Shown here piece after piece: positions 25,576 through 35,557 of a stretch of 64,000 nucleotides of DNA. Numbering within the stretch: the first letter of the stretch is position 1; every line of letters starts with the position of its first letter. This DNA is from Bdellovibrio bacteriovorus (GTDB lineage Bacteria; Bdellovibrionota; Bdellovibrionia; Bdellovibrionales; Bdellovibrionaceae), in contig NZ_LUKE01000006.1 in the NCBI RefSeq assembly GCF_001592735.1, positions 254,738 to 318,737 on the forward strand. Reading direction: 5' to 3'. Both the position numbers and the translations under genes were made by a program. The notes below the pieces were generated by a model. That model saw nothing but the letters and a program-made list of their open reading frames with translations. It searched no databases and was not told the DNA's origin.

Positions 25576-28500
25576 TTATGGCCCGATAAAGGTCAGGCCT
25601 AAAAATCCGGTGGGGTCATACATTCCGACGCCGGTGATGCCGACTCCTATTTGACAGGTGGTCGTGGTTTTGTTGGACGGGGGGCCCGCGTGACTAGAGG
25701 ATTGGATATAAACATCAGCGTCTCCGGATAAAGACGCTAGCATTGAATAGTTCGTATTTGGCATTGGTGTTGAGAATGTAATCGTGTAAAGACCTGTACC
25801 ATCCCTCACGACCGATGATACGTTTACGCTTGAGTCGATGACAACGGCACTTCCCGTCCAGTGAAAAGCGACGTAAGCTCTTGCGGGAATCGAAATTCCG
25901 GTTGCGGCAGTCGTCTGAGTACTTCCGTCAGGGAACTTAATCCCCCCTGATTTCGATTCGATGGTTCCGTTTACCGTCAGAGGGGATGAGGGAGAGGTCG
26001 TTCCGATACCTACGTTACCGCTCGTCTTGACGACATTCGATCCTGTTTCGACCCACGATGACGATCCGCCCTGACCAATGGCCACATAATAATAAGTAGA
26101 TCCGTTTGTGTTAAAGACACTGTCATTACCATTTCCTTCGGCGTCGAACCCTGTCGCGGTGATATTAACATGAAACTCATCACCGATATTCCCATTAGAT
26201 ATGTAAGAACGAAGATGCTTGGCATTGTCTGGAATTCCATCAATCATGATCGTTTGACCGTCATAGGTTCCATTGATGTTTTTTACGATCACAGCCTTAG
26301 GACGGAACCCAAGATTAATACTTTGGCTGGCGTTACCGTTTCCGGTATATGTTCCTGACACAACTGTACTTGTGGCGGCGCCAATCGTGGTCCAACCGCT
26401 GCCCGTACAGAGCTCAATGCTTGATCCACTAACATATCTAAGAGTCCCGACTTTAATGTTGGAAGTTCCCGGGCAAGATCCGGTGTCATTTCCAATTTGA
26501 ATTCCGCCATCCACTTGAAGTTTGGAAGCCGGGCTGTTTGTTCCTATGCCGACATTGCCACTGGTTCGATAAGCATTTCCTGAGGCGGAGGACCAAAGAC
26601 TGTCCGTCACTGAAGATGGCAAGCGCGCTACATCAATGGTTCCTGCCGTAATCGCCGAAGCATTTAAAGATCCAATATTTTGACAGGTGAAAGAATCGGT
26701 GAGGGAAGACCAAGCGACCGTTTGATTAGCGGCACACGAAGCGACATTGAATGCGGAACCGCCAACAGAATTTTTAATATCGCTAAAAAGAATATTTTGA
26801 CCGGCCCAAATCGATCCATCGGATTTCAAAAATTTACCATTAGCGCTACTAGCAGCCGGAAGTCCGGTGATGGAACTTGTTGAAATGGCAGTCACCCTCC
26901 CTTTAGCATCGACGGTTACTGAGGGAATCGCACTCGCACTTCCGTAAGAACCTGCCGTTAACCCGGAGACAGTTTCAAGCTTTGCTTGAGTGACAGCACC
27001 ATCGGCTATTTGCGTCGTATTAACTCCGCCGTTAGCAATGCTGATCGTGCCAGATCCGGTAATGGGTCCCCCTGTTAGACCCGTTCCGGTTGCAATGTCA
27101 GTGACGGTTCCTGAGCCTGATCCTCCGGTGGGTGAGCTGCTTCCGCCGATTCCACTGATGACCCCGGGATCCATCGCGACCCAGTGAAGCTTTCCGCGGC
27201 TGTAACCTCCGTTAAACTGCACCATGCGAGCGCAAAATCCTGTGGTGGAAGGCGTGCAGGCAGCACCCATCGTAGATCCAAAAGACTCCGCATATCCAGA
27301 TTGAGAGACCGCGCCGAAAACAAGGACCGGAGTTGTAGAAAAAGGTTTCGAATATGTCACCGTGAAGTCGGCGCTCGCATTGATGTCAATGGTCCCGGAT
27401 TCAATGTGCGAACCGCTTCCGCCGCTAGCCACGTTGGTCCAAGCACTTGATCCGCAAATTTGTAAATTTCCGCCATTAAATCTCATCGTCCCCACTTTGG
27501 CGTTGGACGTGCCGGGGCAAGAGTCAGAATCATCACCGATCTTGATGCCTCCAACTACATCAAGGGATGCTTGCGGTGTGGACGTTCCGATCCCGATCTT
27601 ACCGGTATTTCGATAAACATTTCCCGAAGCGGCAGACCAAGCGCCGTCTGTGATCGAAGAAGGCAATCGCGCCGCATCCAGGGTGCCCGCTGTGATAGTC
27701 GAAGCATTTAAAGATCCATTAATATCGCTAAATAAAATGTTCTGGCCTGTCCACGATGAGCCGTCGGATTTTAAAAACTTGCCATTCGCGCCGCTGGCCG
27801 CGGGCAGCAGTCCCGTGATGGAGTTTGTGGAAACAGCGGTGATGCGTCCTTTGGCATCAACGGTTATTGAGGGAACGGCCGTGGCACTGCCGTAACTTCC
27901 CGCACTCAGCCCGGAAACTGTTTCCAATTTGGCAGAGGTGACGGCGCCATCGGCAATCTCCGTGGTGCCAACCCCGGAGCTGGCAATGCTGATCGTGCCT
28001 GATGACGTGATCGGGCCACCTGTCAGTCCGGTGCCGGTCGCAATGTTCGTGACTGTTCCGGTCCCGGTGGCGGGCCAATTTGTGCGGCAATCTGCACCTA
28101 GGCAAATTTCAAGGGCTTTGGCTTTACCATTGACCTCCAGCAAGGCCCCGGGGGACATCGTGCCTATACCAACATTGCCTCCAGAGAAAATGGCGGCATA
28201 ATTCGTCGTGCCTCCGGTAGCATTTACGTTCAACGCTGTGTTGGTCGCATTGGAGCCTGTCCATGTCCCAGTGCTTTGAATATCTAAACCGATTTTAGAG
28301 GCGTTTGTTGTACTATTTGTTGTTTCCGTCGCGCTGATTTTTGAGTTTGTATAACTCGCGGTATAGGCGCCAGAGCCCGTAATTTTAAAAACTGGATTAA
28401 AGCCGTTAGGTCCAGAACTGACTTCTAACTTCGAAGTGGGAGAGGTCACCCCAATACCAACTTTTCCAGTGGAGCGATAAATGCTTCCTGAAGCTGAGGA

Positions 28501-29631
28501 CCAAAGGCCATCGGTCACCGAAGATGGCAGCCGAGCTGCATCTAGAGTCCCCGCGGTGATGACCGAAGCATCTAAAGATCCAATATTTTGACAAGTGAAT
28601 GAGTCCGTGAGCGAAGACCACGCGACGGTTTGGTTGGCATCGCATGACGACACGTTAAATGCCGAAGCGCCTGCCGAATTTTTAATATCGCTAAATAAAA
28701 TGTTCTGGCCTGTCCACGACGAGCCGTCGGATTTTAAAAACTTACCATTTACACCGCTAGCCGCCGGCAGCAGTCCTGTGATGGAGTTTGTAGAAATAGC
28801 AGTGACGCGTCCTTTAGCATCAACGGTCACTGACGGAATGGCTGTGGCACCGCCGTAACTTCCGGCACTCAACCCAGAAACCGTTTCAAGTTTTGCCGCC
28901 GTAACGGAACCATCTGCCAGTTGAGTGGTGCCCACGCCCCCGTTGGCGATACTGATAGTTCCGGTGGTGGTGATCGGACCTCCGGTGAGTCCGGTTCCGG
29001 TAGCAATATTAGTCACGCTGCCACCGGTGCCTGAGGATGCGTCGGCCACGCAGCTTAAAATTCCACTGCTGCTGGAGGTTAGCACCTCGCCTGAAGCACA
29101 AGTAGGAATTGAAGATTTTAAAACCAGATCAGCCACCGACTTATTCCCGATTGTGTCGGCCGACGCAGCCTTGGAAGCGTAACTGGAATAGGGGACGGAG
29201 CGAATAATATTATCAGGCGAAATACTTTTCCAGCCTCGCCCATCGTGAAACTGCACACGCAAAAGACGACCGTCATTGGCGATCGGAGAATAAGTGGCGC
29301 CGCCCTCACACTGATGCACCACAGAGTTATCAAAAGAATCCGGAAGCGTAAAAGTGGAATTTGAGGGGAATAGTTTTGTGCCCGATCCAATGGGCGTGTC
29401 AAAAACGCCTTTGGAGTGAGTCATGTCGACGCCATTTTTTTGCTCGCGATAAATCACGCAAGACCCTGAGGGATTCATGATGCGGAATTCGAAAGAAACC
29501 GAAGGGTATTCTAACGGAATACCATCGCTTGCAATAATGCGACCCTGGTAAGTTAAAGACGTGGGGGCGGCCCAAGAAGGGCTGCTTAAGAGGAACGTAC
29601 CAGAAAGAACAAACGCCACCGAAAATCTCAT
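25576..29631 (-). CDS. Secreted mosaic trimeric fibre/adhesin (MAT-like)
   Basis: The 1351-aa protein has a signal peptide (SPSWA), a ~150-aa N-terminal domain (LTYQGRI ... VSFEFRIMNPSG), then three large repeat modules of the shaft type, each with ATGTGLTGGPIT, TISIA..GVGTTQ, AAKLETVSGLSAGSYG, VDAKGRVTAIST, GKFLKSDGSSW and NVGIGT.SP segments. Between modules lie inserted folds: an H-type-lectin-like block (VTYSKPFSTTPVLVFGAV, module 2/3) and a tail-fibre-like block (INLGFRPKAVIVKNI). The last ~110 residues form a distinct tip. This mixture of phage-tail-fibre-like shaft and exchangeable tips fits the mosaic adhesive trimers described in Bdellovibrio, which sit at the surface and recognise prey. 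Trimerisation and the ligand are inferred. Confidence 0.82.
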   Translation of the reverse strand: MRFSVAFVLSGTFLLSSPSWAAPTSLTYQGRIIASDGIPLEYPSVSFEFRIMNPSGSCVIYREQKNGVDMTHSKGVFDTPIGSGTKLFPSNSTFTLPDSFDNSVVHQCEGGATYSPIANDGRLLRVQFHDGRGWKSISPDNIIRSVPYSSYASKAASADTIGNKSVADLVLKSSIPTCASGEVLTSSSSGILSCVADASSGTGGSVTNIATGTGLTGGPITTTGTISIANGGVGTTQLADGSVTAAKLETVSGLSAGSYGGATAIPSVTVDAKGRVTAISTNSITGLLPAASGVNGKFLKSDGSSWTGQNILFSDIKNSAGASAFNVSSCDANQTVAWSSLTDSFTCQNIGSLDASVITAGTLDAARLPSSVTDGLWSSASGSIYRSTGKVGIGVTSPTSKLEVSSGPNGFNPVFKITGSGAYTASYTNSKISATETTNSTTNASKIGLDIQSTGTWTGSNATNTALNVNATGGTTNYAAIFSGGNVGIGTMSPGALLEVNGKAKALEICLGADCRTNWPATGTGTVTNIATGTGLTGGPITSSGTISIASSGVGTTEIADGAVTSAKLETVSGLSAGSYGSATAVPSITVDAKGRITAVSTNSITGLLPAASGANGKFLKSDGSSWTGQNILFSDINGSLNASTITAGTLDAARLPSSITDGAWSAASGNVYRNTGKIGIGTSTPQASLDVVGGIKIGDDSDSCPGTSNAKVGTMRFNGGNLQICGSSAWTNVASGGSGSHIESGTIDINASADFTVTYSKPFSTTPVLVFGAVSQSGYAESFGSTMGAACTPSTTGFCARMVQFNGGYSRGKLHWVAMDPGVISGIGGSSSPTGGSGSGTVTDIATGTGLTGGPITGSGTISIANGGVNTTQIADGAVTQAKLETVSGLTAGSYGSASAIPSVTVDAKGRVTAISTSSITGLPAASSANGKFLKSDGSIWAGQNILFSDIKNSVGGSAFNVASCAANQTVAWSSLTDSFTCQNIGSLNASAITAGTIDVARLPSSVTDSLWSSASGNAYRTSGNVGIGTNSPASKLQVDGGIQIGNDTGSCPGTSNIKVGTLRYVSGSSIELCTGSGWTTIGAATSTVVSGTYTGNGNASQSINLGFRPKAVIVKNINGTYDGQTIMIDGIPDNAKHLRSYISNGNIGDEFHVNITATGFDAEGNGNDSVFNTNGSTYYYVAIGQGGSSSWVETGSNVVKTSGNVGIGTTSPSSPLTVNGTIESKSGGIKFPDGSTQTTAATGISIPARAYVAFHWTGSAVVIDSSVNVSSVVRDGTGLYTITFSTPMPNTNYSMLASLSGDADVYIQSSSHAGPPSNKTTTTCQIGVGITGVGMYDPTGFLGLTFIGP
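26510..29035 (-). repeat. Three long intragenic repeats in the fibre gene
   Basis: Related modules lie near 28410-29035, 27570-28066 and 26510-27122, about 950 bp apart. Some stretches are almost identical at the DNA level (for example around 28690-28740 and 27730-27780), which suggests recent duplication or gene conversion. The second module lacks the NVSSC...TCQNIGSL insert that the first and third carry. Confidence 0.8.
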
Positions 29632-29783
29632 GTATAAAACATATCGGATATTTTTTGTTTATTATAAAGAGTTCGTGAACTTAGCGTTCACAATAACTGT
29701 ATCTAATGTAAACAGTGGCGAAGGCCATGCCCACTTTACGAAACCTAGGCAAGGCTCAATATGAATTATACGAACTTTTCAGT

Positions 29784-30110
29784 TTAGACATTAAAACTTG
29801 AACCGCACCCGCATTGCTTGGCGGCGTTGGGGTTATTAAATACAAAGCCCTTGCCGTTAAGGCCGCCCGAATATTCTAACGTCATGCCTAAAAGATACAT
29901 CATGCTGTTAGGGGCCACGGCAATTTTTTGACCGTGAGATTCAAAATATTTATCGCCATCACGGGGGACAGATTCAAAATTCATTTTGTAAGACAAGCCA
30001 GAACATCCGCCCTTTTTGACTTCGACACGCAAGAAAGCGCTGTCGTCTTTGCCGTCTTCTTTTTTTAAAGCGCCAATTTTAGCGGCGGCTTCTGGAGAAA
30101 TCTGAATCAT
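29784..30110 (-). CDS. HesB/IscA-family Fe-S cluster carrier
   Basis: About 108 aa from the ATG at 30110 with GAGGTG before it. The A-type scaffold signature is present: KKGGCSGLSYKM with the first cysteine and the C-terminal CGCG pair, plus YLLGMTLEYSGGLNGKGFVFNNPNA. These proteins carry assembled Fe-S clusters to client enzymes. A TGgTATACT extended -10 (complement of 30148-30153) could drive it separately. It lies 130 bases downstream of a cysteine desulfurase on the same strand. Confidence 0.92.
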   Translation of the reverse strand: MIQISPEAAAKIGALKKEDGKDDSAFLRVEVKKGGCSGLSYKMNFESVPRDGDKYFESHGQKIAVAPNSMMYLLGMTLEYSGGLNGKGFVFNNPNAAKQCGCGSSFNV

Positions 30111-30147
30111 AAAAACACCTCGAATCAAATCAAATGAATCGCTAAGA

Positions 30148-30156
30148 GTATACCAC
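30148..30156 (-). promoter_or_regulatory. Extended -10 promoter before the iscA-like gene
   Basis: On the minus strand TGGTATACT provides a TG-N-TATACT extended -10; the -35 region is weak. It lies ~40 bases upstream of the start codon at 30110. Confidence 0.45.
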
Positions 30157-30239
30157 AGCTGTCAATAGCTCTCGACGGGGATTTAGAAACTTTGCGGGGC
30201 CGCTAAGGAGTGCCATCTTTTTATTCTAAATAATCGAAA

Positions 30240-31400
30240 TTATTTAGATATTCCTTCTTTGAGGATATCTACGGCACGTGAAATCTCCTCGCGCGTGGTC
30301 CATCGTCCCAGGCTTAAGCGCAAAGAGCACTGAACCTCTTCGGGGCTTAAACCAATCCCGGTCAGGACGTGGCTAATAACCATGGCCCCCGTTCCGCAGG
30401 CAGAACCGGTGCTAACGCCGAGCTTTTGTAAGTGGCTCATCAGTTTTTCCGTTTTTGCTCCGGGAAGGGTGATATTTAAATTATTCGCGGCTCGTTCCGT
30501 GGGATGGCCATTTAATTTCACTCCGGGAATGGCAGCTTGCAGTTCTTTCCATAAAGTTTGCGAAAGCTCTCTGAGCTTTGCCGATTCTTGCGCCTGATTC
30601 TTTTTGCAGAGTTCTGCGGCCTTCCCAAAGCCGACGACTCCCGGCACATTCACCGTGCCAGAACGTAAGCCGCGTTCTTGCCCGCCGCCATAAATCAAAG
30701 GATCTAATTGAACCTTAGGATCTTTGCCTCGGATATAAAGTGCGCCGACCCCTTTGGGGCCGTAAATTTTATGTGCGGAAAATGACATAAGATCGATACC
30801 CATGTCCGTCACATTCATCGGAATTTTTCCGGCGGCTTGAGTCGCGTCCGTGTGAAAATAGATTTTATTTTCTTTTGCTAAGGCTGCAAGCTCTGCAATT
30901 GGATTGATGGTGCCGATTTCGTTATTCACCCAAATAAAACTCATCATACGAGTGTGGGGACGAAGAGCTTTTTTAACTTGTTCAACTTGAACTTGGCCAT
31001 TGTGATCGACAGGCAAAAATGTGACGTCGACATTCCAGCGAGTTAATGCGGCCATGCCCTTCATGATCGAACTGTGTTCGACGTTAGAAGTGATAAAATG
31101 CACAGGTTCTTGCGGATTGTTTTCGCGCAATTTTGAAAGCAGACCAAAGATCGCCCAGTTGTTTGATTCTGTGGCGCCACTTGTAAAAATCACTTCTTGG
31201 GATTTTGCTCCGATAAGTTGAGCGACTTGCTCGCGCCCTTTCACAACGGCGGCTTCGGCGGCCCAACCCCAGGTGTGTCCGGCGCTAGCAGGATTGCCAA
31301 AGTGTTGTTTGAAATAGGGTTCCATCGCCGCAAAAACTTCCGGATCCACGGGGGTGGTGGCGTTGTAATCAAAATAAATTGGAGCCGTGCTGTTTTCCAT
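30240..31400 (-). CDS. Cysteine desulfurase (IscS/NifS type)
   Basis: The 386-aa PLP enzyme releases sulfur from cysteine as a persulfide for Fe-S and thio-cofactor synthesis. Visible are the N-terminal YFDYNATTPVDP, the PLP-lysine motif SFSAHKIYGPKGVG, the GGGQERGLRSGT block, and the active-site loop GVSTGSACGTGA carrying the catalytic cysteine. The length is typical of NifS/IscS group I. It starts at an ATG divergent from the ribonucleotide reductase. Gene order here (desulfurase, then IscA-like, no IscU) is a minimal Fe-S set. Confidence 0.93.
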   Translation of the reverse strand: MENSTAPIYFDYNATTPVDPEVFAAMEPYFKQHFGNPASAGHTWGWAAEAAVVKGREQVAQLIGAKSQEVIFTSGATESNNWAIFGLLSKLRENNPQEPVHFITSNVEHSSIMKGMAALTRWNVDVTFLPVDHNGQVQVEQVKKALRPHTRMMSFIWVNNEIGTINPIAELAALAKENKIYFHTDATQAAGKIPMNVTDMGIDLMSFSAHKIYGPKGVGALYIRGKDPKVQLDPLIYGGGQERGLRSGTVNVPGVVGFGKAAELCKKNQAQESAKLRELSQTLWKELQAAIPGVKLNGHPTERAANNLNITLPGAKTEKLMSHLQKLGVSTGSACGTGAMVISHVLTGIGLSPEEVQCSLRLSLGRWTTREEISRAVDILKEGISK

Positions 31401-31475
31401 GCTCTTAAGAGCTAACTCTGGCCTGCTTTGGGGTCAACTTAAAAATCAAGACTAAAGGCGGGGTGCTTTACAAGC

Positions 31476-33809
31476 GTGGCCAGCGAAGATAATCAGATCT
31501 ACAATAACTGCATGAAAAATAAAACTTTGCACAGCACTGCTTATTTTGTTCCTGCCGGTAAAAATCCTGAAGACATGTTTACGTGGAAAAAGGTGGATTG
31601 CGAGATTCGCAACCGCACCGGAGAGATCTTTTTTGAAATGAAAAAAGTGGAGGCGCCCGAAGCCTGGTCGCAGTTAGCAATCGATATTGCTGCGAGTAAG
31701 TATTTTCGCAAATTGGGCGTGCCCAAAACGGAACATGAAACTTCAGTGCGCCAGCTAGTGCAAAGATTGGTAAAAGCTTTTTCGACCGCCGCAACTTCAC
31801 AAAAAGGATATTTCGCGACTAAAAAAGAAGTCGACACTTTCGTTAAAGAGCTGCAGTACATCTTACTGTCGCAAGCCGGGGCTTTTAACAGTCCCGTGTG
31901 GTTTAACGCCGGTCTTTGGGAGTCATACAAAATCGTCTCCCCTAGCGAACACTTTGCTTGGGATGAAAAGAAAAAGAAAATCTTACCGACCAAAAATGCT
32001 TATGAACGCCCGCAGTGTTCGGCCTGTTTTATTCAAAGTGTAGATGATTCGATCGAAGGTATTTTTGATTTAGCAAAGACCGAAGCTAAATTATTTAAAT
32101 ATGGTTCAGGCACGGGCAGTAATTTTTCAAGCCTGCGCAGCCGTTACGAAATGACCGGGGCGGGTGGGAAAAGTTCTGGCTTGATTTCATTCTTAGAAGT
32201 TTTGGATAAAGGGGCCGGGGCGATTAAGTCTGGGGGCACGACCCGACGGGCGGCTAAGATGGTGGTGGTAGATATCGATCATCCGGAAGTTTTAGATTTT
32301 ATCGACTGGAAAATGCGTGAAGAGCAAAAAGCGCATATGCTGATTGCCGCAGGCTTAAGCGAGGATTTTGAGGGTGAAGCGTATCGGACAGTGTCAGGGC
32401 AAAATGCCAATAACTCTGTTCGCCTGGATGACGCCTTTATGAAAGCGGTGGAACAAAATAAACCGTGGAAATTAAAAGCCCGTAAAACCGGAAAAACTTT
32501 GCGTGAACTTCCGGCAACCGAAGTTTGGAATAAGATCACGAAAGCGGCCTGGACGTGTGCGGATCCCGGAGTGCAGTTTCATACCACGATCAACAAATGG
32601 CACACGTGTGCGAACACGGCGCCGATCCACTCAAGCAATCCATGTTCGGAATACATGTTCTTAGATGATTCAGCTTGTAATTTAGCTTCAATTAACTTGG
32701 TTAAGTTTTTGCGCACCGATGGCAGCTTTGATTTTGAAGCTTTCATTCATACGGCAAGGACCTTGTTTGTCGCGCAAGAAATTCTGGTGGATTACTCTAG
32801 TTATCCCACGCAAAAGATTGCTCAAAATTCCCATGACTATCGTCCTTTGGGATTGGGTTTTGCCAACTTAGGCAGCTTGCTCATGCGTATGGGAATTGCT
32901 TACGATAGCGACGAGGGACGCGCGTGGGCGGGGGCCATCAGTTCTTTGATGAGTGGTGTCGCTTATATGACAAGTGCTGAAATGGCGCGGGCGCGAGGCC
33001 CTTTTGCGGGATTTAAGAAAAATAAAACGGCGATGATCAAAGTGATGAAAATGCACGAAAAGGCCGTGAGTGGTGTGGCGTGGTCGCATTTACCTCAAGG
33101 CCTAGAAAAAGCCGTGAAAAATCTATGGAAGGGTGTTGTTTATAACGGCACAAAATACGGATTTAGAAATGCGCAAAGTACGGTGATTGCACCGACCGGA
33201 ACTATTGGCCTATTGATGGACTGTGACACGACCGGCATTGAGCCTGAATTTTCATTGTTAAAGTTTAAAAAATTAGCCGGTGGCGGCGAGGTTCAAATCG
33301 TCAATCAGTCTGTGCGTCAGAGTTTAGAAACCCTGCAGTACTCAAGTGAAGAGATCGCGGACATTTTAAATTTTATCGAAAAAAATAATTCCGTGGTGGG
33401 GGCTCCGCATCTGCGCGATGAGGATTTAGCTGTTTTTGATTGTGCTAACGGGGCTGCCGGACAACGAATTTTATCCCCTGAAAGCCATGTGAAAATGATG
33501 GCAGCGGTGCAGCCCTTTATTAGCGGAGCGATCTCTAAAACCGTGAATCTCCCGTCAACGGCGACCGAAGAAGATATTGGTGGAATTTATGACCTGGCGT
33601 GGAAGCTGGGGATTAAGGCGGTGGCCGTGTACCGTGATGGTTCTAAGCAGAGTCAGCCTTTAAATCGCGTGATGAAAACGCCCCAAACAACCACGGTTGT
33701 CCCTACGGCGGAATTCACCATGAAATGCCCGGATTGTGGCAGTGACACAGTGCTAACTAGTGGTTGTTACCGCTGTCCTAACTGCGGGACCACGGTGGGC
33801 TGTTCTTGA
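31476..33809 (+). CDS. nrdJ: Adenosylcobalamin-dependent (class II) ribonucleotide reductase
   Basis: The 777-aa protein matches B12-dependent NrdJ: the N-terminal [11 protein letters not shown] and [33 protein letters not shown], the active-site [21 protein letters not shown] with the thiyl cysteine, the [14 protein letters not shown] stretch, [19 protein letters not shown], and a C-terminal zinc-ribbon/redox tail with four cysteine pairs (CPDC, CYRCPNC). It makes deoxyribonucleotides without an oxygen- or iron-dependent radical subunit. The GTG at 31476 follows GGGGTG; the ATG at 31512 lacks a site. No cobalamin riboswitch is visible in the short upstream gap. Confidence 0.93.
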   Translation: MASEDNQIYNNCMKNKTLHSTAYFVPAGKNPEDMFTWKKVDCEIRNRTGEIFFEMKKVEAPEAWSQLAIDIAASKYFRKLGVPKTEHETSVRQLVQRLVKAFSTAATSQKGYFATKKEVDTFVKELQYILLSQAGAFNSPVWFNAGLWESYKIVSPSEHFAWDEKKKKILPTKNAYERPQCSACFIQSVDDSIEGIFDLAKTEAKLFKYGSGTGSNFSSLRSRYEMTGAGGKSSGLISFLEVLDKGAGAIKSGGTTRRAAKMVVVDIDHPEVLDFIDWKMREEQKAHMLIAAGLSEDFEGEAYRTVSGQNANNSVRLDDAFMKAVEQNKPWKLKARKTGKTLRELPATEVWNKITKAAWTCADPGVQFHTTINKWHTCANTAPIHSSNPCSEYMFLDDSACNLASINLVKFLRTDGSFDFEAFIHTARTLFVAQEILVDYSSYPTQKIAQNSHDYRPLGLGFANLGSLLMRMGIAYDSDEGRAWAGAISSLMSGVAYMTSAEMARARGPFAGFKKNKTAMIKVMKMHEKAVSGVAWSHLPQGLEKAVKNLWKGVVYNGTKYGFRNAQSTVIAPTGTIGLLMDCDTTGIEPEFSLLKFKKLAGGGEVQIVNQSVRQSLETLQYSSEEIADILNFIEKNNSVVGAPHLRDEDLAVFDCANGAAGQRILSPESHVKMMAAVQPFISGAISKTVNLPSTATEEDIGGIYDLAWKLGIKAVAVYRDGSKQSQPLNRVMKTPQTTTVVPTAEFTMKCPDCGSDTVLTSGCYRCPNCGTTVGCS

Positions 33810-33860
33810 CGACCAGCGCCCGATCGGGCATCTTACGGGTTCTCTAAAAAAGGACCCTGT

Positions 33861-35063
33861 ATGTCTAAAAAAGATATTTTTGGTGATGACGTTCAAGAAA
33901 CAAAAGACTTCGCAAGTTTTGAGCAAATGTTTGCTCAATCTGAAAAAAACATGGATCGCAAACTTCGTGTGGGCGATACTTTCCGTGGCGAAATCCTTTC
34001 TATCGGTAAAGAAGAATCTTTTGTTTCCACGGGAACTCCGGCTGACGGCATGATGTTCACGCGTGACTTGATGGATGAAAACAAACAAGTCATGCACAGC
34101 GTGGGTGACGTGATTGATTGCGTGGTGACCGCCCTTAAAGGCGGTGAACTTCGCGTCGCTAAAAAAGGCGCTAAAGGGGTCGAAACCGACTCTTTAGAAG
34201 ACGCTTTTGATATGGAGCTTCCGGTGGAAGGTCGTGTCACTGAAGTCGTTAACGGGGGTTTCCGTGTCAGCATCCAAGGCAAAACGGCTTTCTGTCCAAT
34301 CAGCCAAATTGATTTGAAATTTGTGACGGATACCGCGGAATACGTAAATAAAAAATTCGAATTTCTTATTACTCAGTTTGACAGCAAGGGCCGCAATATC
34401 GTGGTGTCTCGCCGTAAAGCTTTGGAAATCCAAAAAGCGGAAAATGAAGGCGCCTTCATGCAAAAATATGAAGCCGGTGCTTTGATTGAAGGTCGCATTG
34501 TGCGCTTAGAGCGCTTTGGGGCCTTTGTCGAACTTGAAGCAGGCGTTGAGGGGTTGGTTCACGTTTCTGAACTAGCTTGGTCGCGCATTCATGATCCCAA
34601 AGAGGTGGTTTCGGTGGGACAAAACATCACTGTTAAACTTCTTAAAACAGAAGAAGTCGACGGCAAGCTTAAGATTTCTCTTTCATTAAAACAAGCCGGT
34701 GGCGAGAGCAATCCCTGGTCCACAATCACTGAGCGTTTCCCCGTAGGAACAGTTGTTAAGGGGACGGTAGAGAAAAAAGAAACTTATGGTTTATTCGTGA
34801 ATTTGGCTCCGGGTATTACGGGTCTTTTGCCAAAATCAAAATACCGTGATTCGGTGGATGCGAATCAATTCGAAAATAAAAAACGGGGTGATGAGATCAT
34901 GGTTCAAGTGGATCAAATCATGCTTGAAGATAAAAAGATTTCTTTGGGCGTTCCTGGCGAAGGTGAAGACAATAGCTGGAGACAACACCAAACGGGATCT
35001 AGCTCGGGCTTTGGATCTTTAGGTGATGCGCTTAAAGGTTTGAATCTGAATAAGAAAAACTAA
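33861..35063 (+). CDS. S1-repeat RNA-binding protein (ribosomal protein S1-like)
   Basis: The 400-aa protein begins at an ATG after AGGACC. Four OB-fold S1 domains follow an acidic lead: ~35-110 (GDTFRGEILSIG), ~120-195 (VEGRVTEVVNGGFRVSI), ~208-275 (GRIVRLERFGAFVELEAGVEGLVHVSEL, the best conserved) and ~300-370 (VVKGTVEKKETYGLFVNL). The length is less than full S1 (six domains in E. coli, ~557 aa), so it may be a second S1-like translation or decay factor. It is cytoplasmic. It lies 51 bases after the reductase gene and is followed by a bidirectional hairpin. Confidence 0.88.
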   Translation: MSKKDIFGDDVQETKDFASFEQMFAQSEKNMDRKLRVGDTFRGEILSIGKEESFVSTGTPADGMMFTRDLMDENKQVMHSVGDVIDCVVTALKGGELRVAKKGAKGVETDSLEDAFDMELPVEGRVTEVVNGGFRVSIQGKTAFCPISQIDLKFVTDTAEYVNKKFEFLITQFDSKGRNIVVSRRKALEIQKAENEGAFMQKYEAGALIEGRIVRLERFGAFVELEAGVEGLVHVSELAWSRIHDPKEVVSVGQNITVKLLKTEEVDGKLKISLSLKQAGGESNPWSTITERFPVGTVVKGTVEKKETYGLFVNLAPGITGLLPKSKYRDSVDANQFENKKRGDEIMVQVDQIMLEDKKISLGVPGEGEDNSWRQHQTGSSSGFGSLGDALKGLNLNKKN

Positions 35064-35083
35064 AAGCCCTACCGGGGGCCTTT
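35062..35083. terminator. Bidirectional terminator between convergent genes
   Basis: AAAAGCCC (35062-35069) pairs with GGGCCTTT (35076-35083) on both strands apart from one wobble or mismatch. It begins inside the stop codon of the S1-like gene and lies just past that of the 162-aa gene on the minus strand. Confidence 0.6.
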
Positions 35084-35557
35084 AGTTAAAGATTTTAATA
35101 AGACACAAGGCTGCTTAATTTCGGCCAAAGCGTTTTGATAAGAACTCGAGGTCATAGCCTCGAGTTTTTTTTCAAGCTCTGAACGAAGGCCCACGGCCAT
35201 TTCTGTTAAGTCCGCGGGTATTTGCACGGCTCCTAAATACACTTCATAAACCGAACAACTGCCGCGGGCTTCGCACATTTTAATTTTTTCGGTGATCTCT
35301 AAAAGATCGCCTTTAGTCGCCGTATTTTTTTTCCAATCCGCGGCCGCATTGTCCGTCGCTAAAGCAAGTCGGCTTCCCGCCATGGTTCTTTTGTCAGCCG
35401 AAACACATTTCTTCACCCAAGGTTGATTCGGGTTATCCATCGCCGAACGAACGACGATGGTTTTGCGACGAAGGGCATCAAGCTCATTGTAAGGAACTTT
35501 TGCGTAAGAGAGGCTAGATGTACCAACAAGAAATGCCAAAGAAACCAATAAACGCAT
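35069..35557 (-). CDS. Exported protein of unknown function
   Basis: The 162-aa protein has a signal peptide ending LSYA. The mature part is helical, with cysteines in KKCVSADKR, IKMCEARGSCSVYEVYLG and KQPCVLLKS that could pair in the periplasm. No domain is recognised. Its start codon overlaps the stop of the upstream NodB-domain lipoprotein gene (TAATG), so the two are translationally coupled and probably act together. Confidence 0.72.
   Translation of the reverse strand: MRLLVSLAFLVGTSSLSYAKVPYNELDALRRKTIVVRSAMDNPNQPWVKKCVSADKRTMAGSRLALATDNAAADWKKNTATKGDLLEITEKIKMCEARGSCSVYEVYLGAVQIPADLTEMAVGLRSELEKKLEAMTSSSYQNALAEIKQPCVLLKSLTKGPR

Noticed and set aside
26510-29035. CRISPR array or transposon repeats
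   Set aside because: The repeats are long, in-frame coding modules of one fibre protein; no short direct repeats with spacers are present.
31401-31475. A cobalamin riboswitch before the B12-dependent ribonucleotide reductase
   Set aside because: The gap is only 75 bases and shows no B12-box pattern.
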